Shown: positions 12,280 to 23,031 of the stretch, in pieces
Layout of the letters: each line of letters starts with the position of its first letter
Numbering within the stretch: position 1 is the stretch's first letter
Source of the DNA: Ustilaginoidea virens
Lineage: Eukaryota; Ascomycota; Sordariomycetes; Hypocreales; Clavicipitaceae
Direction of reading: 5' to 3'
NCBI RefSeq assembly: GCF_000687475.1
Contig: NC_057318.1
Coordinates: 4,402,001 to 4,466,000 of the forward strand
DNA: 64,000 nucleotides
The notes under the pieces: generated by a model
What the model saw: only the letters and a program-made list of their open reading frames with translations
What the model was told of the DNA's origin: nothing
The model's database searches: none
Program-made: the position numbers and the translations under genes

Positions 12280-12413
12280 TGAAAACCTGCATGCTGCATC
12301 GGACGTGACGTGAAGAGGCGGGAGAACTCGAGGGGATTGATTTGCTGCGGCCCTGTTGGATGGATGGAGGCTGCATAGTCGGTGCATGCGAACTGGTTTG
12401 GTGCTGCCGGATG

Positions 12414-13762
12414 CTAGAAGCCCCTACTAGCTTGCACACGGCGTGCTATATTGGAAGCAGGCTTCTTCAGCACCATGTATAGCATGATTGCCGTTGCCAC
12501 GGACAACCCGTACCTACAACGGGTCGTTAGATACGGCGGCCACCCACCACCAGCCTGGTACCAGGCATCTACCTAGGCAGATGAGGATAGTAAAAGGAGC
12601 ATTGCGGAAAAACATACCATGTGAAGATGTACTGAGCATGATTGTTTCTCAAATTGACCTCGGCCGGTCTGCCGTAGGGAACGCCTCTCGCCTCAAAGTC
12701 CATCATTCTCATAAAGTCGGGTTCTGCCAGGTGCACCGATCAGTCCGAACGTTGACGATGTTTGAGAGCGGGAGACGGCCAAAACCGAAAAAAAAAAAAG
12801 AAAGAAAAAAAGAGCACGGAGCAAGTCAGTCCATACCCATGGTCTCCTCGACCCACACGGCCTGACTGCCGGTCAAGGCGGCCATCTCCTTGACGTCTGG
12901 GAAGTAAAACTCGCCCTTGTCCGGCCTGTTGGCGGGCGTAAACATGTTCTTCTTCCACGGCTCTCTCAGCAAGCCTTGGACGGTGACGGGACCTCGTGGC
13001 AAGCCGTCGGGCCGCGTGGCCTGGCCCCTGTGCGCCTTGTTGATCCATCCGCGGTTCACAAGGATGGTGGAGCCGCCGTCCTCACGCTCCAGCGGAGTGA
13101 CGACCATGTAGCCGTCCTTGCCGTCGCGCATCCTGGGCCCGACGAGCATTTCTTGGTCGTGCCGGAAGCGACCGGTCGCGTAGACGCGGCGATAGTCAAA
13201 GTCGTGAACGGCGGCCGGATCGACGGTGGGCGGCAGAGGAAGCGGGTCGCGCACCAAGCGGTCTTCAAACTTGGCGATGAGCTCCGTCTTCCAGCCGAGC
13301 CGTTGGACTTGCCAGGTGCCCAGGGCGAAGGCGGTGACGGGGATCAGAGCTGTTTGTACGAGGGGAGGAGGGGGGGGGGCAGCCCTTGGGGATTAGTCGC
13401 CGGGACAGAAGCAGAGAGCGGGTTTCGAAAAGGATAGAGCCCGCGATCCCCGTGGAATCTGCGATCTGATGGTTTTGATCTGCAGGGTTTGCAAGTACGG
13501 TACCTAGGAGAATGATGCCGGGCCCGTGTCTGCGTCCAGAGCGGACGATTTGGGGCGGCGCGTCGAGGATGGACTGGAAGTCGGGGTGGTCGGCGGCCTG
13601 CTTGTGCTTGCTCGCTCGGCGACGGCTGGTGGTGAAGAACGGGCTTCGGGCTGATGATGTTCTCGGAGACGGGTTCGGAGGCTGTTGGGCGGCGGGTCGA
13701 GGCAGCGACGGCGTCCGAGGTGCCGGGCGCAGGCGGCGCAGCAACGCGATTCGGCAACTCAT
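12414..13762 (-). CDS. shy1: SURF1/SHY1 cytochrome c oxidase assembly protein
   Basis: Exons 13762-13504, 13349-12837, 12723-12618 and 12513-12414 give 325 residues. An Arg/Ser-rich N-terminus (MSCRIALLRRLRPAPRT) fits a mitochondrial presequence. Transmembrane helix 1 spans the first splice (IILLALIPVTAFALGTWQVQR), followed by WKTELIAKFEDRL. The intermembrane-space domain shows GRFRHDQEMLVGPR, GGSTILVNRGWI and VWVEETM, then PDFMRMMDFEARG, NNHAQYIFTWYG and helix 2 (VATAIMLYMVLKK). This is the full SURF1 order. The protein sits in the inner mitochondrial membrane and assists haem a insertion and COX1 maturation. The first introns have GTACCG and GTATGG donors. The start was chosen at the ATG before the presequence. 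An upstream in-frame ATG at 13930 would add an unconserved stretch. It ends 134 bp from the convergent CENP-T stop. Confidence 0.93.
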
Positions 13763-14500
13763 CTTGCTGCTGCTTGGGGGCTCGGAGCGGCGTCCTCCAG
13801 GTGCCTTGTCAAGCGTGTGAAGTGTGTGGGGCAAGTGTGTGTGGTTTGTTGCATCATGATGGGTGGAAAGGTCTCCTACTGTATCAAACCAAAATCCATG
13901 CCTAGTTGCAAGTTGCAGCGGCAGCTGCATCCAATCCTTGGCGCCCGGGGACCCGTCCGGAGTGCGGATACCTCGCTCCGGAGTCGGAGTAGGTTGCTCA
14001 CTGTTTAGTGAGCCCCACCGAAGGCTGCTTGCTCTTGCTCGCCAGTGGCCACAAGGGTAAAAAAAGCCAATCCTGACCGCCTGCCCAACGCAGCGGTTTC
14101 AGTCGTGTCCTTCTGGGCAAAAAAAACCAACCAACTTGGATGTCATCGTTTCACGCCACGAACGTGTGAGCCCTTCCTTTGCCTTGACTCCAGCAGCCGC
14201 CCAAACAGCCGCCCAAACAGCCGGGTCCTCGCAAACCAGCCGTCGCGAAATCATCGTCATCATCATCATCATCATCATCACCATCGTATCAGGTGTTTGT
14301 TTTCATGGAAGGACGACGTTCAGCATCCCGCTCGCAGATTCGCTCCACTGGCCCCGTGTGAGCCGGTTTGCTCGCTTGCACTGTGCTGTCCGCTGAAAAC
14401 CAAATCAAAAAAAGAAAAGAAAAAAAAGAAAAAAGAACCAGACGTCACCCTGCCCAGCTATATCCCCGCTTCTGGCGTAAAAGCAGCAAGTCTCTCCAGC
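13763..14500. other. Divergent promoter region, SHY1 / UBX protein
   Basis: Shared upstream region of two divergent genes. It contains a 12-bp direct repeat (CAGCCGCCCAAA, about 2.5 copies, near 14193-14222), an (ATC)n run near 14258-14282, and A-rich DNA at 14400-14440. No gene seen. Confidence 0.55.
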
Positions 14501-14747
14501 ATGTTCTACGAGGGCACGCTGCAAGAGGGAATCTCGACGGCCGTCGGACAGCAGAAATTGGTCTTTTGCTTTGTCACAGGTATGTTTGCAGTCCCGTTGC
14601 CTTTGCCGGCAAAGTCGGCAGAGTCTGACCCGTGTGTGCAGACGACAACGCCGAAAGCGAAACCTGGGAAAAGGAATTTCTCCAAGACAGCTCGGTCAGT
14701 GACTCTTTCTTCTGACGAGGACGTGGCGGGGGTTACGGCAGTGTTGA

Positions 14748-14788
<41 letters not shown>

Positions 14789-16141
14789 CCCACCGGCACC
14801 AGCTCAAGGATGTCATTGCAAAACAAGCTGTCGCGTTGAGGCTCACGGCCGGCTCGGAGGAAGCTGGCTATCTGGCCCAGATATTCCCCCTGCCCAAGAC
14901 GCCGACAATCGTCATCATGAAGCATGGGGAGCTCAAGGAGTACATTGCGGCCGGCGTCGGCAAACAAGACTTTTTCCGGCGGATTCAAACCTCGTTCAAT
15001 GTCTCGCCGCCCCTTGCGGGTCCCTCCTTGCCAGAAGCCTCGTCTTCCTCGCCTCCGAGAGCTCCGAGTCTGGCAGGCGTTCCTTCTACCGTAGAACAAT
15101 CAGAGAATGTTCGAAGGGTGCTGGAAGACCGCGCTGCGCGACAGCAAGCCGCCAAGAAAGAGGCGGACAAGGAAGCGGAGAAGCAGGCTCAACAAGATGC
15201 CGCACAAGAGAAGAAAAAGGCGGCGGCCGCAAAAGATGAGGCTGGGGCAGACGCACCCCAGCAGGCAGAGCTGCTCAAGAAGAAACAGCAAGCAGAGCTG
15301 CTGAAAAAGAAGAAGCAGCAGGATTCCGACGAGAGACAGCGGATTCTCAGGCGAATTCAAGCTGACAAGGAGGACCGTCGCCACCAGGCTCAAGAACGAG
15401 AGCAGAGGAAACGCCATAGCCAGTCGTCCAACGGCCAATCCTCATCGGCGGCCCTCACCCCTTCGCCCAGCACGTCAGCTTCCTCCAGGAGTGGCGAGTT
15501 CACGTCTGTTCAGGTGCGGCTATTTGACGGATCCACCATCCGGTCACGATTCAAGACGTCGTCGCCTGTCCGGCATATCCGGAACTGGGTGGACGAATCC
15601 AGGACAGACGGCCGTTTGCCGTACGCGTTCAAGCAACTACTCACACCGCTCCCCAACCGACCCATTGACGACACGGAGGAGGGTAAATCACTCGGCGATA
15701 TGTGTTTGTCGCCTTCATCAACGCTGGTTCTCGTGCCCATCCCAAGGTACGCGTCCGCATATGATGAGGCTGTCCCCGGGATCCGTGATCGCCTTGTCGG
15801 GTTCGTCCTGGCCATTTTCGCGTGGCTGCTTGGACTCGTCGGTCTTGGTGAAGCTTCGCGTAGCAACCAGCTTCCTCCCACGGCCCAGCAAGCTGCTGCC
15901 AACTCTGGCTCTGCGTCAAACCAGGCCAAGAAGCACCGGCGTCAAGGCCTTGGGAATCCTAGTGACCCGCAACGGGACCCCCAGTTGTATAACGGCAACT
16001 CGGTAAGACCACCCTTACCCTGTGCCACCTCCAACTACAGCACCTTGCCGAGGGAAAGCCAAAAAAAAAAGAAGAAGGGAAACTGACATTCTGGTGCCGT
16101 AGTTGAACTTTGAGCCCCGACCCGACGAAGAAGAACTGTAG
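14501..16141 (+). CDS. UBX-domain protein of the UBXN4/Ubx7 type
   Basis: Exons 14501-14579, 14642-14694, 14803-16002 and 16103-16141 give 456 residues. The N-terminus is a thioredoxin-like UAS domain (MFYEGTLQEGISTAV, KLVFCFVTDDNAES, IFPLPKTPTIVIMKHGEL). A long charged coiled-coil rich in Lys, Glu and Gln follows at about 95-235. A UBX domain is at about 277-355 (VQVRLFDGSTIRSRF, PYAFKQLLTPLPNRPI), then a hydrophobic hairpin near 375-393 (LVGFVLAIFAWLLGLVGLG). This order matches UBXN4 (erasin) and yeast Ubx6/7, which bind Cdc48/p97 and are embedded in the cytosolic face of the ER membrane for ER-associated degradation. Intron 2 contains an uninterrupted run of 38 T before its acceptor. Confidence 0.85.
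14751..14788 (+). repeat. Poly-T run (38 nt) inside intron
   Basis: 38 uninterrupted T residues in intron 2 of the UBX gene, serving as an exceptionally long polypyrimidine tract 14 nt before the CAG acceptor. Confidence 0.9.
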
Positions 16142-16724
16142 CACTGGCAGCACCTAGTAATCCACACATGGGGCGAACAACATCAGGCGGGGCCACTGAA
16201 AATGGGGGAACGCTTGTTTTTGATGCAGTTTCGCATCTGATGCACAGCAATCAAAGAGCCGCGTGCTCTATTCAAGACGCATTGGTCAAAACGCTACAGC
16301 CACGAAACTCGCACGGTGTGTCGGGGAGTTTGGCGTGAGACTTGATGTGAACAAACCCGACAAAAAGTGCAGGGCCATGCATGTCAGGAGCCAACGACTT
16401 GGCTCGCATGACAGCTATGCTGACGCCAAGACGGAGAGCGAGGAATGCTATGTATTACAGTACAATACAAGTACAAAGAGGCGCCCAGCCTGCAGTGCTC
16501 GGTGTTGCTAACTTCTATGATCCGTTCTCCGCCCGACACGCCGGTTGTTTTGATTGCTGCGTAGTCTATATGTCGACAGAATTCAAGCGCTCGGCGGCCG
16601 TCACCCTCGCTGCGTCAAACGGAACCCGGGCAGTGAGAGGGAGAGAATGGCTCCTCAAACTAGCCGGCTCAAATGTACCATGGTTTCCGTACCGTCCTCG
16701 CGCAAAAGCAGCACATGATTCCAT
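16142..16724. other. Convergent 3' intergenic region, UBX / MIX17
   Basis: Between two convergent 3' ends. No gene seen. Open frames here lack coding character. Confidence 0.55.
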
Positions 16725-17385
16725 CTAGTACTGGCTGGCCGCGGCCTGGCAAGCCTTCAGCTGCTCCAGGTACCAGTTGCAAATCTGCATATTGCCGCCG
16801 TTGTCGTCCATGCACTTGGTAAACTGTTGCGTAGCGGCCTGGCAGTTGTTGCCCCATTGTTGCTGCTGCTGGGCAGCCTGAGACTGCACGGGCTGCGGCG
16901 CCGCGGGTTCGGAGGAGCCACCGCCGGAAAAGAGTCCTCCGATGGCGTGGCCGACCGAGGAGCCGATGGCAACGCCGCTACAACACGGAGTCAGCTGTAC
17001 GTGTCTTATTGCATTTTTTTTTCTTTTTTTAAAAAAAAATCCCACGTTCAAGATGCAGGCAGGTCATGAGAGGGGGGAGCGTTTTGTCGTGGGCCCAGCG
17101 CAACACAGCCTAGCGGCGGCAAAGACGACGACAGCCAGGCGCGGCGGGCGGGCGGGAGGGCGGTGATGCGACGTACGCGGCGGTGCTGGCCATCTGGCCA
17201 AAGAGCCCTGGGCCCTGGGACGCAACAGGAGCAGCAGGCGCCATCTGCTGAGGAGCGTGCTGCGGCGGAGCGGCCAGCGTGGTGGCCGGACGTTGTTGCG
17301 GCATAGGAGAGGCGGCGGCGGCGGTAGGGCGAGTGGGGGCCCGGGCGGGCGCGGAGGCGCGGCCGACAGATCGGTTGCGAGGCAT
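16725..17385 (-). CDS. mix17: CHCH-domain protein MIX17/CHCHD2
   Basis: Exons 17385-17177 and 16977-16725 give 153 residues. The N-terminus is basic, Ala/Pro/Gln-rich (MPRNRSVGRASAPAR), with GLFGQMASTAAGVAIGSSVG and GHAIGGLFSGG across the splice junction, the conserved hydrophobic segment of CHCHD2/10 and Mix17. The C-terminus holds a twin CX9C motif: CQAATQQFTKC and CNWYLEQLKAC. Such proteins are imported by the MIA40 relay and reside in the mitochondrial intermembrane space, with roles in respiration and cristae organisation. The intron of about 200 nt contains an A/T-rich run. Length and motif spacing are typical. Confidence 0.9.
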
Positions 17386-17972
17386 GGTGGGCGTGCGGCT
17401 TGTCGTGAGGAAGTGTGCGTGGGAAAAAGGATTGTTGTCGAGGTTTGAAGATGGAGCGGAAGACGGGAGAAAAAGATGGCGCTGGGGGGTTTGGGATGGG
17501 GTGGAAGATGGGGATGGGAAGGGGGCTGCGAGGCTGTGGCTAGCCAATGGGAGGGGGCTGCTTACGCTGACTTGGCTGCTTACGTTGACTTGGGGTGTGG
17601 TGTTGCTTTGCTGCGGCTTGGGCCCTTTTCCTCGGAACGTACACGGCACAACGACGGATATAGAGTGGCTTTTCTCAGGCAACTGTCACATACGACCACA
17701 GCCGCTTGAAAATTCTGGATCCCGTCCGATCTCCGATAGATAACCAGGCGAGCGCCGGATTAGTAGTTGGGTCGGTGACGACCAGCGAATACCTGGTGTT
17801 GTATGTATGTTTTTATTTTTCCTCTTTTTCCTATTTTCTTTCTTTCCTTTCTTTTTTTTTTTCCAAATGGCAGAAAAAATGGACATGAGAGGAAAACGCC
17901 AGGCTCCATTAACTCCAGATGCACCTGCACAGTCTCCAGGCCATTTCCGCCCCCCAGCAGCTCCATCCCGCT
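17386..17972. other. Intergenic: MIX17 promoter and LRP1 3' side
   Basis: No gene seen. It holds the upstream region of MIX17 (minus strand), including GCTTACGCTGACTTGGCT-like repeats near 17560-17595, and a CT-rich tract at 17815-17865 near the LRP1 end. Confidence 0.5.
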
Positions 17973-18518
17973 TCACCTCTCTTTGCCCTTCCCCTTCGCC
18001 TTGAGTCTCTTCTTGGCCCGGCCTTGGCTCGCAGGCGCGTCCGCGCGGCGTCTCGACTCCTCCACCGATTTCAGCAGCGCCTTGGCGCGCTCCGCGGCAA
18101 TCTTCTCGGCCAGCTTGCTGCTCAGCATCTTGTTGTCGGCCTTGACACCCCCCCGGAACCCCGTTAGTCACTTCCAGGCCCCGTCTTTTCACGCCTCGCG
18201 TATCCATGGCTTGACGTACCAGGTCGGCTTTGAGGATGCGCGCCGCCGCCTCCTGGTTCACCACCAGGCTTCTCTCGGGTGCGGCCCCGGCATCGCGGTC
18301 CTCCGTGGCTTGGATCTTGCCAAAGTACTGCTGCACGCGCTTGAGCTCCGTGTACACTGGGTGGGCTTGCGCGTCTGCGCCCTGGAGGCGCAGGTATGCT
18401 GGCGGGAGAGAAAAAGAAAGTCAGCGGCGTGTTTGGGGATGTCGCGGGGGGGAACTCTTGTAACTCAGCGGACGGCGTTTGTCGAAAAAGTAACGAACAA
18501 AGAGAGGAGGGGAGGTGA

Positions 18519-18574
<56 letters not shown>

Positions 18575-18786
18575 CAGAGAGAAAGAGAAAAGGTGGTCGA
18601 CGCACAGAACAGGAGGGACTCGATGGAATAGGCCGTCAGGGAAAACAGCTTGGCCTTGTCGAGAAGCGGCAGCTGGGATGCCTGGTCGTTCAAGTTGTCC
18701 AGCAGAGGGTCCAGCGCATCCTCGAGCTTGTCCAGCTGCGTATCGAGCCGTTCGAGGTCGGGATCTATATTCTTGACGTCGGCCAT
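17973..18786 (-). CDS. lrp1: LRP1/Rrp47 (C1D family) nuclear exosome cofactor
   Basis: Exons 18786-18606, 18398-18220 and 18140-17973 give 175 residues. The N-terminal Sas10/C1D domain (about residues 10-95) shows LERLDTQLDKLEDALDPLL, LPLLDKAKLFSLTAYSIESL and, across the splice, FSYLRLQGADAQAHPVYTEL. This is followed by LKRVQQYFGKIQ and a basic Lys/Arg tail (GRAKKRLKAKGKGK). C1D/Lrp1 proteins bind structured RNA and stabilise Rrp6 in the nuclear exosome for 3' processing of rRNA, snRNA and snoRNA. Intron 1 (18605-18399) contains a GT/GA microsatellite. The donor GTGCGT is weaker than usual, but the joint restores the conserved residues. Confidence 0.9.
18519..18568. repeat. (GT)11(GA)14 compound microsatellite in LRP1 intron 1
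   Basis: Eleven GT units followed directly by fourteen GA units on the plus strand, inside the first intron of LRP1. A good length-polymorphism candidate. Confidence 0.95.
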
Positions 18787-19333
18787 GGTGCTGGTGGCGA
18801 GGAGGTAATGGACGGGAAGAAAAGCTTGAATTTGGCCATGTGATTGATGTTTGCTGCACTTGCACTGCACTGCACGTCTGCCGACTTACGGAGTACCTAC
18901 CGGGTACCTGGCACCGCCACAGCCAGGTGGGCCCAAGTCCACCTCACGCTGATTGGTGCTGTGCAGACTTTGCCCAGCTCAGAAGTTCCTGAAATAATGT
19001 TATCGACCTTGGGCCAAAATAGTGGGGTTATAGGAGCGTTGATTTCTTCCATGCAAAATTAATTCTGCCCCACTTCTGGACATAGTCATTCTGTCCTTCA
19101 ACAGTCCGCACGGGGTACGGATACGGAGTAGGAACTTTCTTCGTGCAAATACAGCCGTCGCCCTTTCGGTTGCACCCAACGCCGGCGCTATACCCTATTC
19201 CCTGAGCCAACTATCCAAGACCACATGCAGTTTACGCAATCACATTTATAGGACGTCCTCCCGAAGAAAAGAAGACGAGAAGACGAGAAAATAGATCCTT
19301 TCCATCATGCAGCTTCCGAACATGCTCTCTCAT
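18787..19333. other. Intergenic: LRP1 promoter and transcription-factor 3' side
   Basis: No gene seen. Contains TACGGAGTAC at 18887-18896 followed by a GGTACCTGG-type motif, and TACGGAGTA at 19122-19130. Confidence 0.55.
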
Positions 19334-21645
19334 CTACAGCTGCAACCACTTCCTTAAGGTCCAATCGTCAACCATGTTCGAATTCTCCACAGCCTTCATC
19401 ATAAGCGCCTGCGTTTGTCGCTGCAACACCTTCATGTGCATTGCTTCCTGCTGCTGTAGCGCTTCCATGGATGGCTCTGCCACACCAGATGTACCCGTCC
19501 CTGGTGCAGATGGGTCCGGCGGGATCGCCACATTTGCTGGGCTCGCCATCCCTGGTGCCTGCAAGGTTTCGCCCGTGGTCGCGGCCTCGGTCGAAGCTGG
19601 ATTATGCGGACTGCTCTTCAGCCGATCTCGCAGAATGAGCATCGACGGCATCCGAACGTTGAGCTATAGCGAGAACATACGTCAGGATTGGGAATTGACC
19701 GGGGGGGTTAATTGGGTGGTCATCGCATCTTTGACTCAACTCCGGCAGCACACTCACCTGTGAAAGCATATTGCCATACCGCACGCCTAAGCCGTTTCCG
19801 ATGGCTTTCAAGCGCCCTTTGACCCATGTTCTTTGCGAGTCGGTAAGGTAATCTTGGCCTTGAATGCAACTGAGTGGCCAGAGCAGAAAGTACCCAGCCA
19901 AACTCTTCTCGGACGAATCCTCTCCGCAGCCAAACACCGAATGAGAAGCACTGTCGCGCAGGTGCTTTCGTTTGTCGAATGTACCCATCTGGTATGGCAC
20001 AGAGGCAATGACGAGCGCGACCAGCTCCACCACCGTTCTCGCTGTGGAAGCATACTCCGACGTCGTTCGATAATCAGCCGGGAAATTGATCCACGCAGTG
20101 AGCCGGATGGTCAGAGACGCCAGCACAATGCGCAGGCAGCGCATGACGTTCCAAAGGTTGACGCTCCACAAGTCTCCGTATCTGTCGATCCGACCAGGAA
20201 ACACCTCCGCCTTGGAGTAGTCGCATTTTGGATTATAAGGTTCCCAAGCCACTGTTTTCCAATCGTACTGGTCGGGTAGTTGCTCCAGCCAGACCACAAT
20301 TTCCTTGTCGAGAGACTTGCATACTTGCATTTTTTCCTTGACCAGCTTCGTGTTGTCGGGAGAACGGGCAACGGTGGCGAGAAGATTGTTGATTTCGGAT
20401 TTCAGCTCTCCGACGCGGCTGCTAAGTTGCAGGAATTCCACGTGGTATTCATCACTAATGGGATCCTTTACCCACCAGTCTACATCAAGAGGTGGAGCCT
20501 TTCCAGTACTGAGGGAGTGTATAATCTTTGCCCCCGGGGTAGTTGATGCTGTTAGCATCGTTGCCAGTCTTTGGGTGTGGGGGGGGGGGTGGGCGCGGCA
20601 TGTTTGTTTGCCCATATCCAAGCAGCTCACCATTTGCGTACGGACAGAAGTAAACATGTCCAGCCCGATCTTGGACTGCAGCTGCTCACGTCCTCGAGCC
20701 TTGACGAGTTCGATAGCGCCCTCAGTATGCGAACTCCAGGCGAACATTCCCAGCGTTTTCGCAGAAATGTTTTCGAACAGACCCAGGAGCAGAATAGCCG
20801 CCAGTGTTTCATCTCGCTTCATCAAGACGGGATCCTTCAGGGCAGAGAAGGTGGAGGCTAGCGCTTTCGTGTAGAATCCCAACGCCTGCTTGTCAAAGTC
20901 GTTGCCAGTGCCGACGCGATTGCCGAGAGAAGCCAGGGCGCAAGCTTTGAAAGCATAGAAGAATTGAGGGGAATTAGATTTCTGCCTCAGCAAAGGAACT
21001 ACAAACTCCAAAAAGCCCCGGTTCGTCGGCAGATTTTGACGAGGAATAAGGACGTAGTTGGAGATGAAATGACATGACGCTAGTTCGTCGGCAGACAACT
21101 GAGGGTGAGGTAGGAGGCGTTTGGTACCGGCTGCAGTGGATGTCCTTGACTTGGAATCCTCTGATGGTTTGTCCGTGTCCTTGTCGGTCTTGGGGGCTAT
21201 ACGTTTTGTCGCAGACGGTGAAGCTTTGCTTTGCTCGGATGGGCCATTCCTTCCGGTCGCTGGAAGTGGAGGCGAGGGATGAATGTCTCGATACCCAGGG
21301 CAATCGCACCGTATCTTGACGCATTGCTTGCAAGTCGGCCATGTGCGGTCACACTGAAGATTCGGTCAATTAGCATTTGCAGCGGGCAGCTGAAACTGCC
21401 TCTTTTGTCTCAATTCCCCCTTTTTTTTTCCATACAAGTACGGAGTAAGTGTGGGAGCATCGCTGGCTGAACTTGGACTTGGACTTGGGGCCGGGGAATT
21501 GGCGCAAGAGACTGCTGAATCGCAGTTGTCCGCGATTGACGGCACCAAGACAAAGACAAGGACACGACGTCAGGCCAAAACATACCTTGATTCTCCTGAT
21601 TCTGCACATCTGGCAGCCCCGCAAGTGTTTGGCAGCATGTCCCAT
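19334..21645 (-). CDS. Zn2Cys6 fungal transcription factor
   Basis: Exons 21645-21586, 21353-20631, 20525-19758 and 19663-19334 give 626 residues. The binuclear zinc cluster is at residues 11-37: CQMC, then RRIKCDRTWPTCKQC and KIRCDC, a C-x2-C-x6-C-x6-C-x2-C-x6-C layout. The first splice interrupts the cluster, as is common in this family. A fungal-specific regulatory region follows (FLEFVVPLLRQ, LLLGLFENI, EGAIELVKARG), then a C-terminal coiled-coil (QQQEAMHMKVLQRQTQALMM). The target genes cannot be inferred. Neighbours are housekeeping genes, and the 3.9-kb upstream gap could hold its control region. Intron 2 (20630-20526) was placed with branch GCTAAC and acceptor CAAAG. It is 105 nt and in frame, so the unspliced message would also read through. 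Confidence 0.85.
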
Positions 21646-21737
21646 GACGACGAAGATTCACACGACGGTACCAGATTCTGGCTGAACGGTTTCGACAAGA
21701 CGTGGGGCATTTTCAAAGCGGTTTGAGCTTATGAAAA

Positions 21738-21785
21738 AAGAAGAAGAAGAAGAAGAAGTAGAAGAAGAAGAAGAAGAAGAAAATG
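21738..21785. repeat. (AAG)n tract
   Basis: Imperfect AAG trinucleotide tract followed by AAGGAC hexamers to about 21825, upstream of the transcription-factor start. Confidence 0.85.
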
Positions 21786-22982
21786 AAGAACAACAAGAGC
21801 AAGGACAAGGACAAGGACAAGGCAAAGAAGAACCAGAAGGCATTTTGAGCCAGGCATTTACCTACCAGCTGCAACGGCTGCCACCTAAAAAGTTGCCGTG
21901 GCAGGCACGTCCTATGCAGGTGTGGGGCAGATTGATTGTTCCCGTTTCCATAACCTCACCTGGCTTGGTTTGGTTTAGTATGTTTTGTCGCACACCCCTC
22001 ACCCCCTGCCCACATGCACCCTTCCGTTGGACTCGGCACTTGCTAATGTACGTCATCACCTATGGTGGGTAGGTATTTATTCGACATTCTCCTGCAGTAA
22101 GGATAATGCACAGATGCACAGATACTCCAGGGTGTTTGTAGCTCGCCCCGAAAAGCCATCCTGAAGCAAAAGGAAAAATAATAAATAAACAAAAGCAAAA
22201 TAAAAACAAAATAAAACAAAATCATACGAAAGAAACAATGGGTAAATTGCATTGCAACCCAGATACCTACCTATTTATAGTAGCATGTCTCGATCAATTA
22301 CAACATGTGATGCGATGCGCCCTACAATGCGAATATCGCTCTGTCCTAAATAGTATTGTCAGGATGAAGATCAGCAGCCATCGTCTCATATACCGCATGT
22401 GATTCGCGTGATGCCGCGTGCCTGGGGCCTTGACTCTACACCTCATCCATCCCAACCCAGAATCAAGCTTCCGGGCTGGGTTGCTTGCTATTGGCTGCCT
22501 GATTATGCTTTTGGCTCAAAAATGCCGCGGCTCAGCAAGACAGCAGTTGATAGTGCTGCTGCGGTTTAGAGTGATGCACAGTACCAGGCCTAATGTGGTA
22601 GGTAACGTATGCTGCAGGTGCTTTTATGCACGTATGTACCGAGATACAGCACGGGTGACGGTTTGCGTGGTGCATCCTGGGGAGGGAGGGGATGAAAAAA
22701 AAAAAAAAAAAAAAACCTCGGTCAGAACTGCAGACTTGAAAACTAGTAGAGATATTAGATGCCGCTGATTAGCATGATATATTAAGGTTTAAATAATAAA
22801 TGCAAAATGTTCTTTTTCGCCGACTTGTCTCGTAGTGGTCATGCAGCCGCTAGATGATGGACCGGCAGGGTCCGATAGCGCACAAGCACGTGCTCGCTTA
22901 CGCTGCCCCCAGCCTCTTTGCCAAGTGGGGCCCGCAACAGCCCAACTTTCAACGTGTTACATGTAGGCCCCTGCCGAGGTCG

Positions 22983-23031
22983 CAGGATACAGGATACAGA
23001 ATACAGGATACAGGATACAGGATACAGGTTA
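22983..23031. repeat. 7-bp tandem repeat (CAGGATA, about 7 copies)
   Basis: About seven copies of CAGGATA, some with point changes (CAGAATA, CAGGTTA). Non-coding. Confidence 0.9.
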
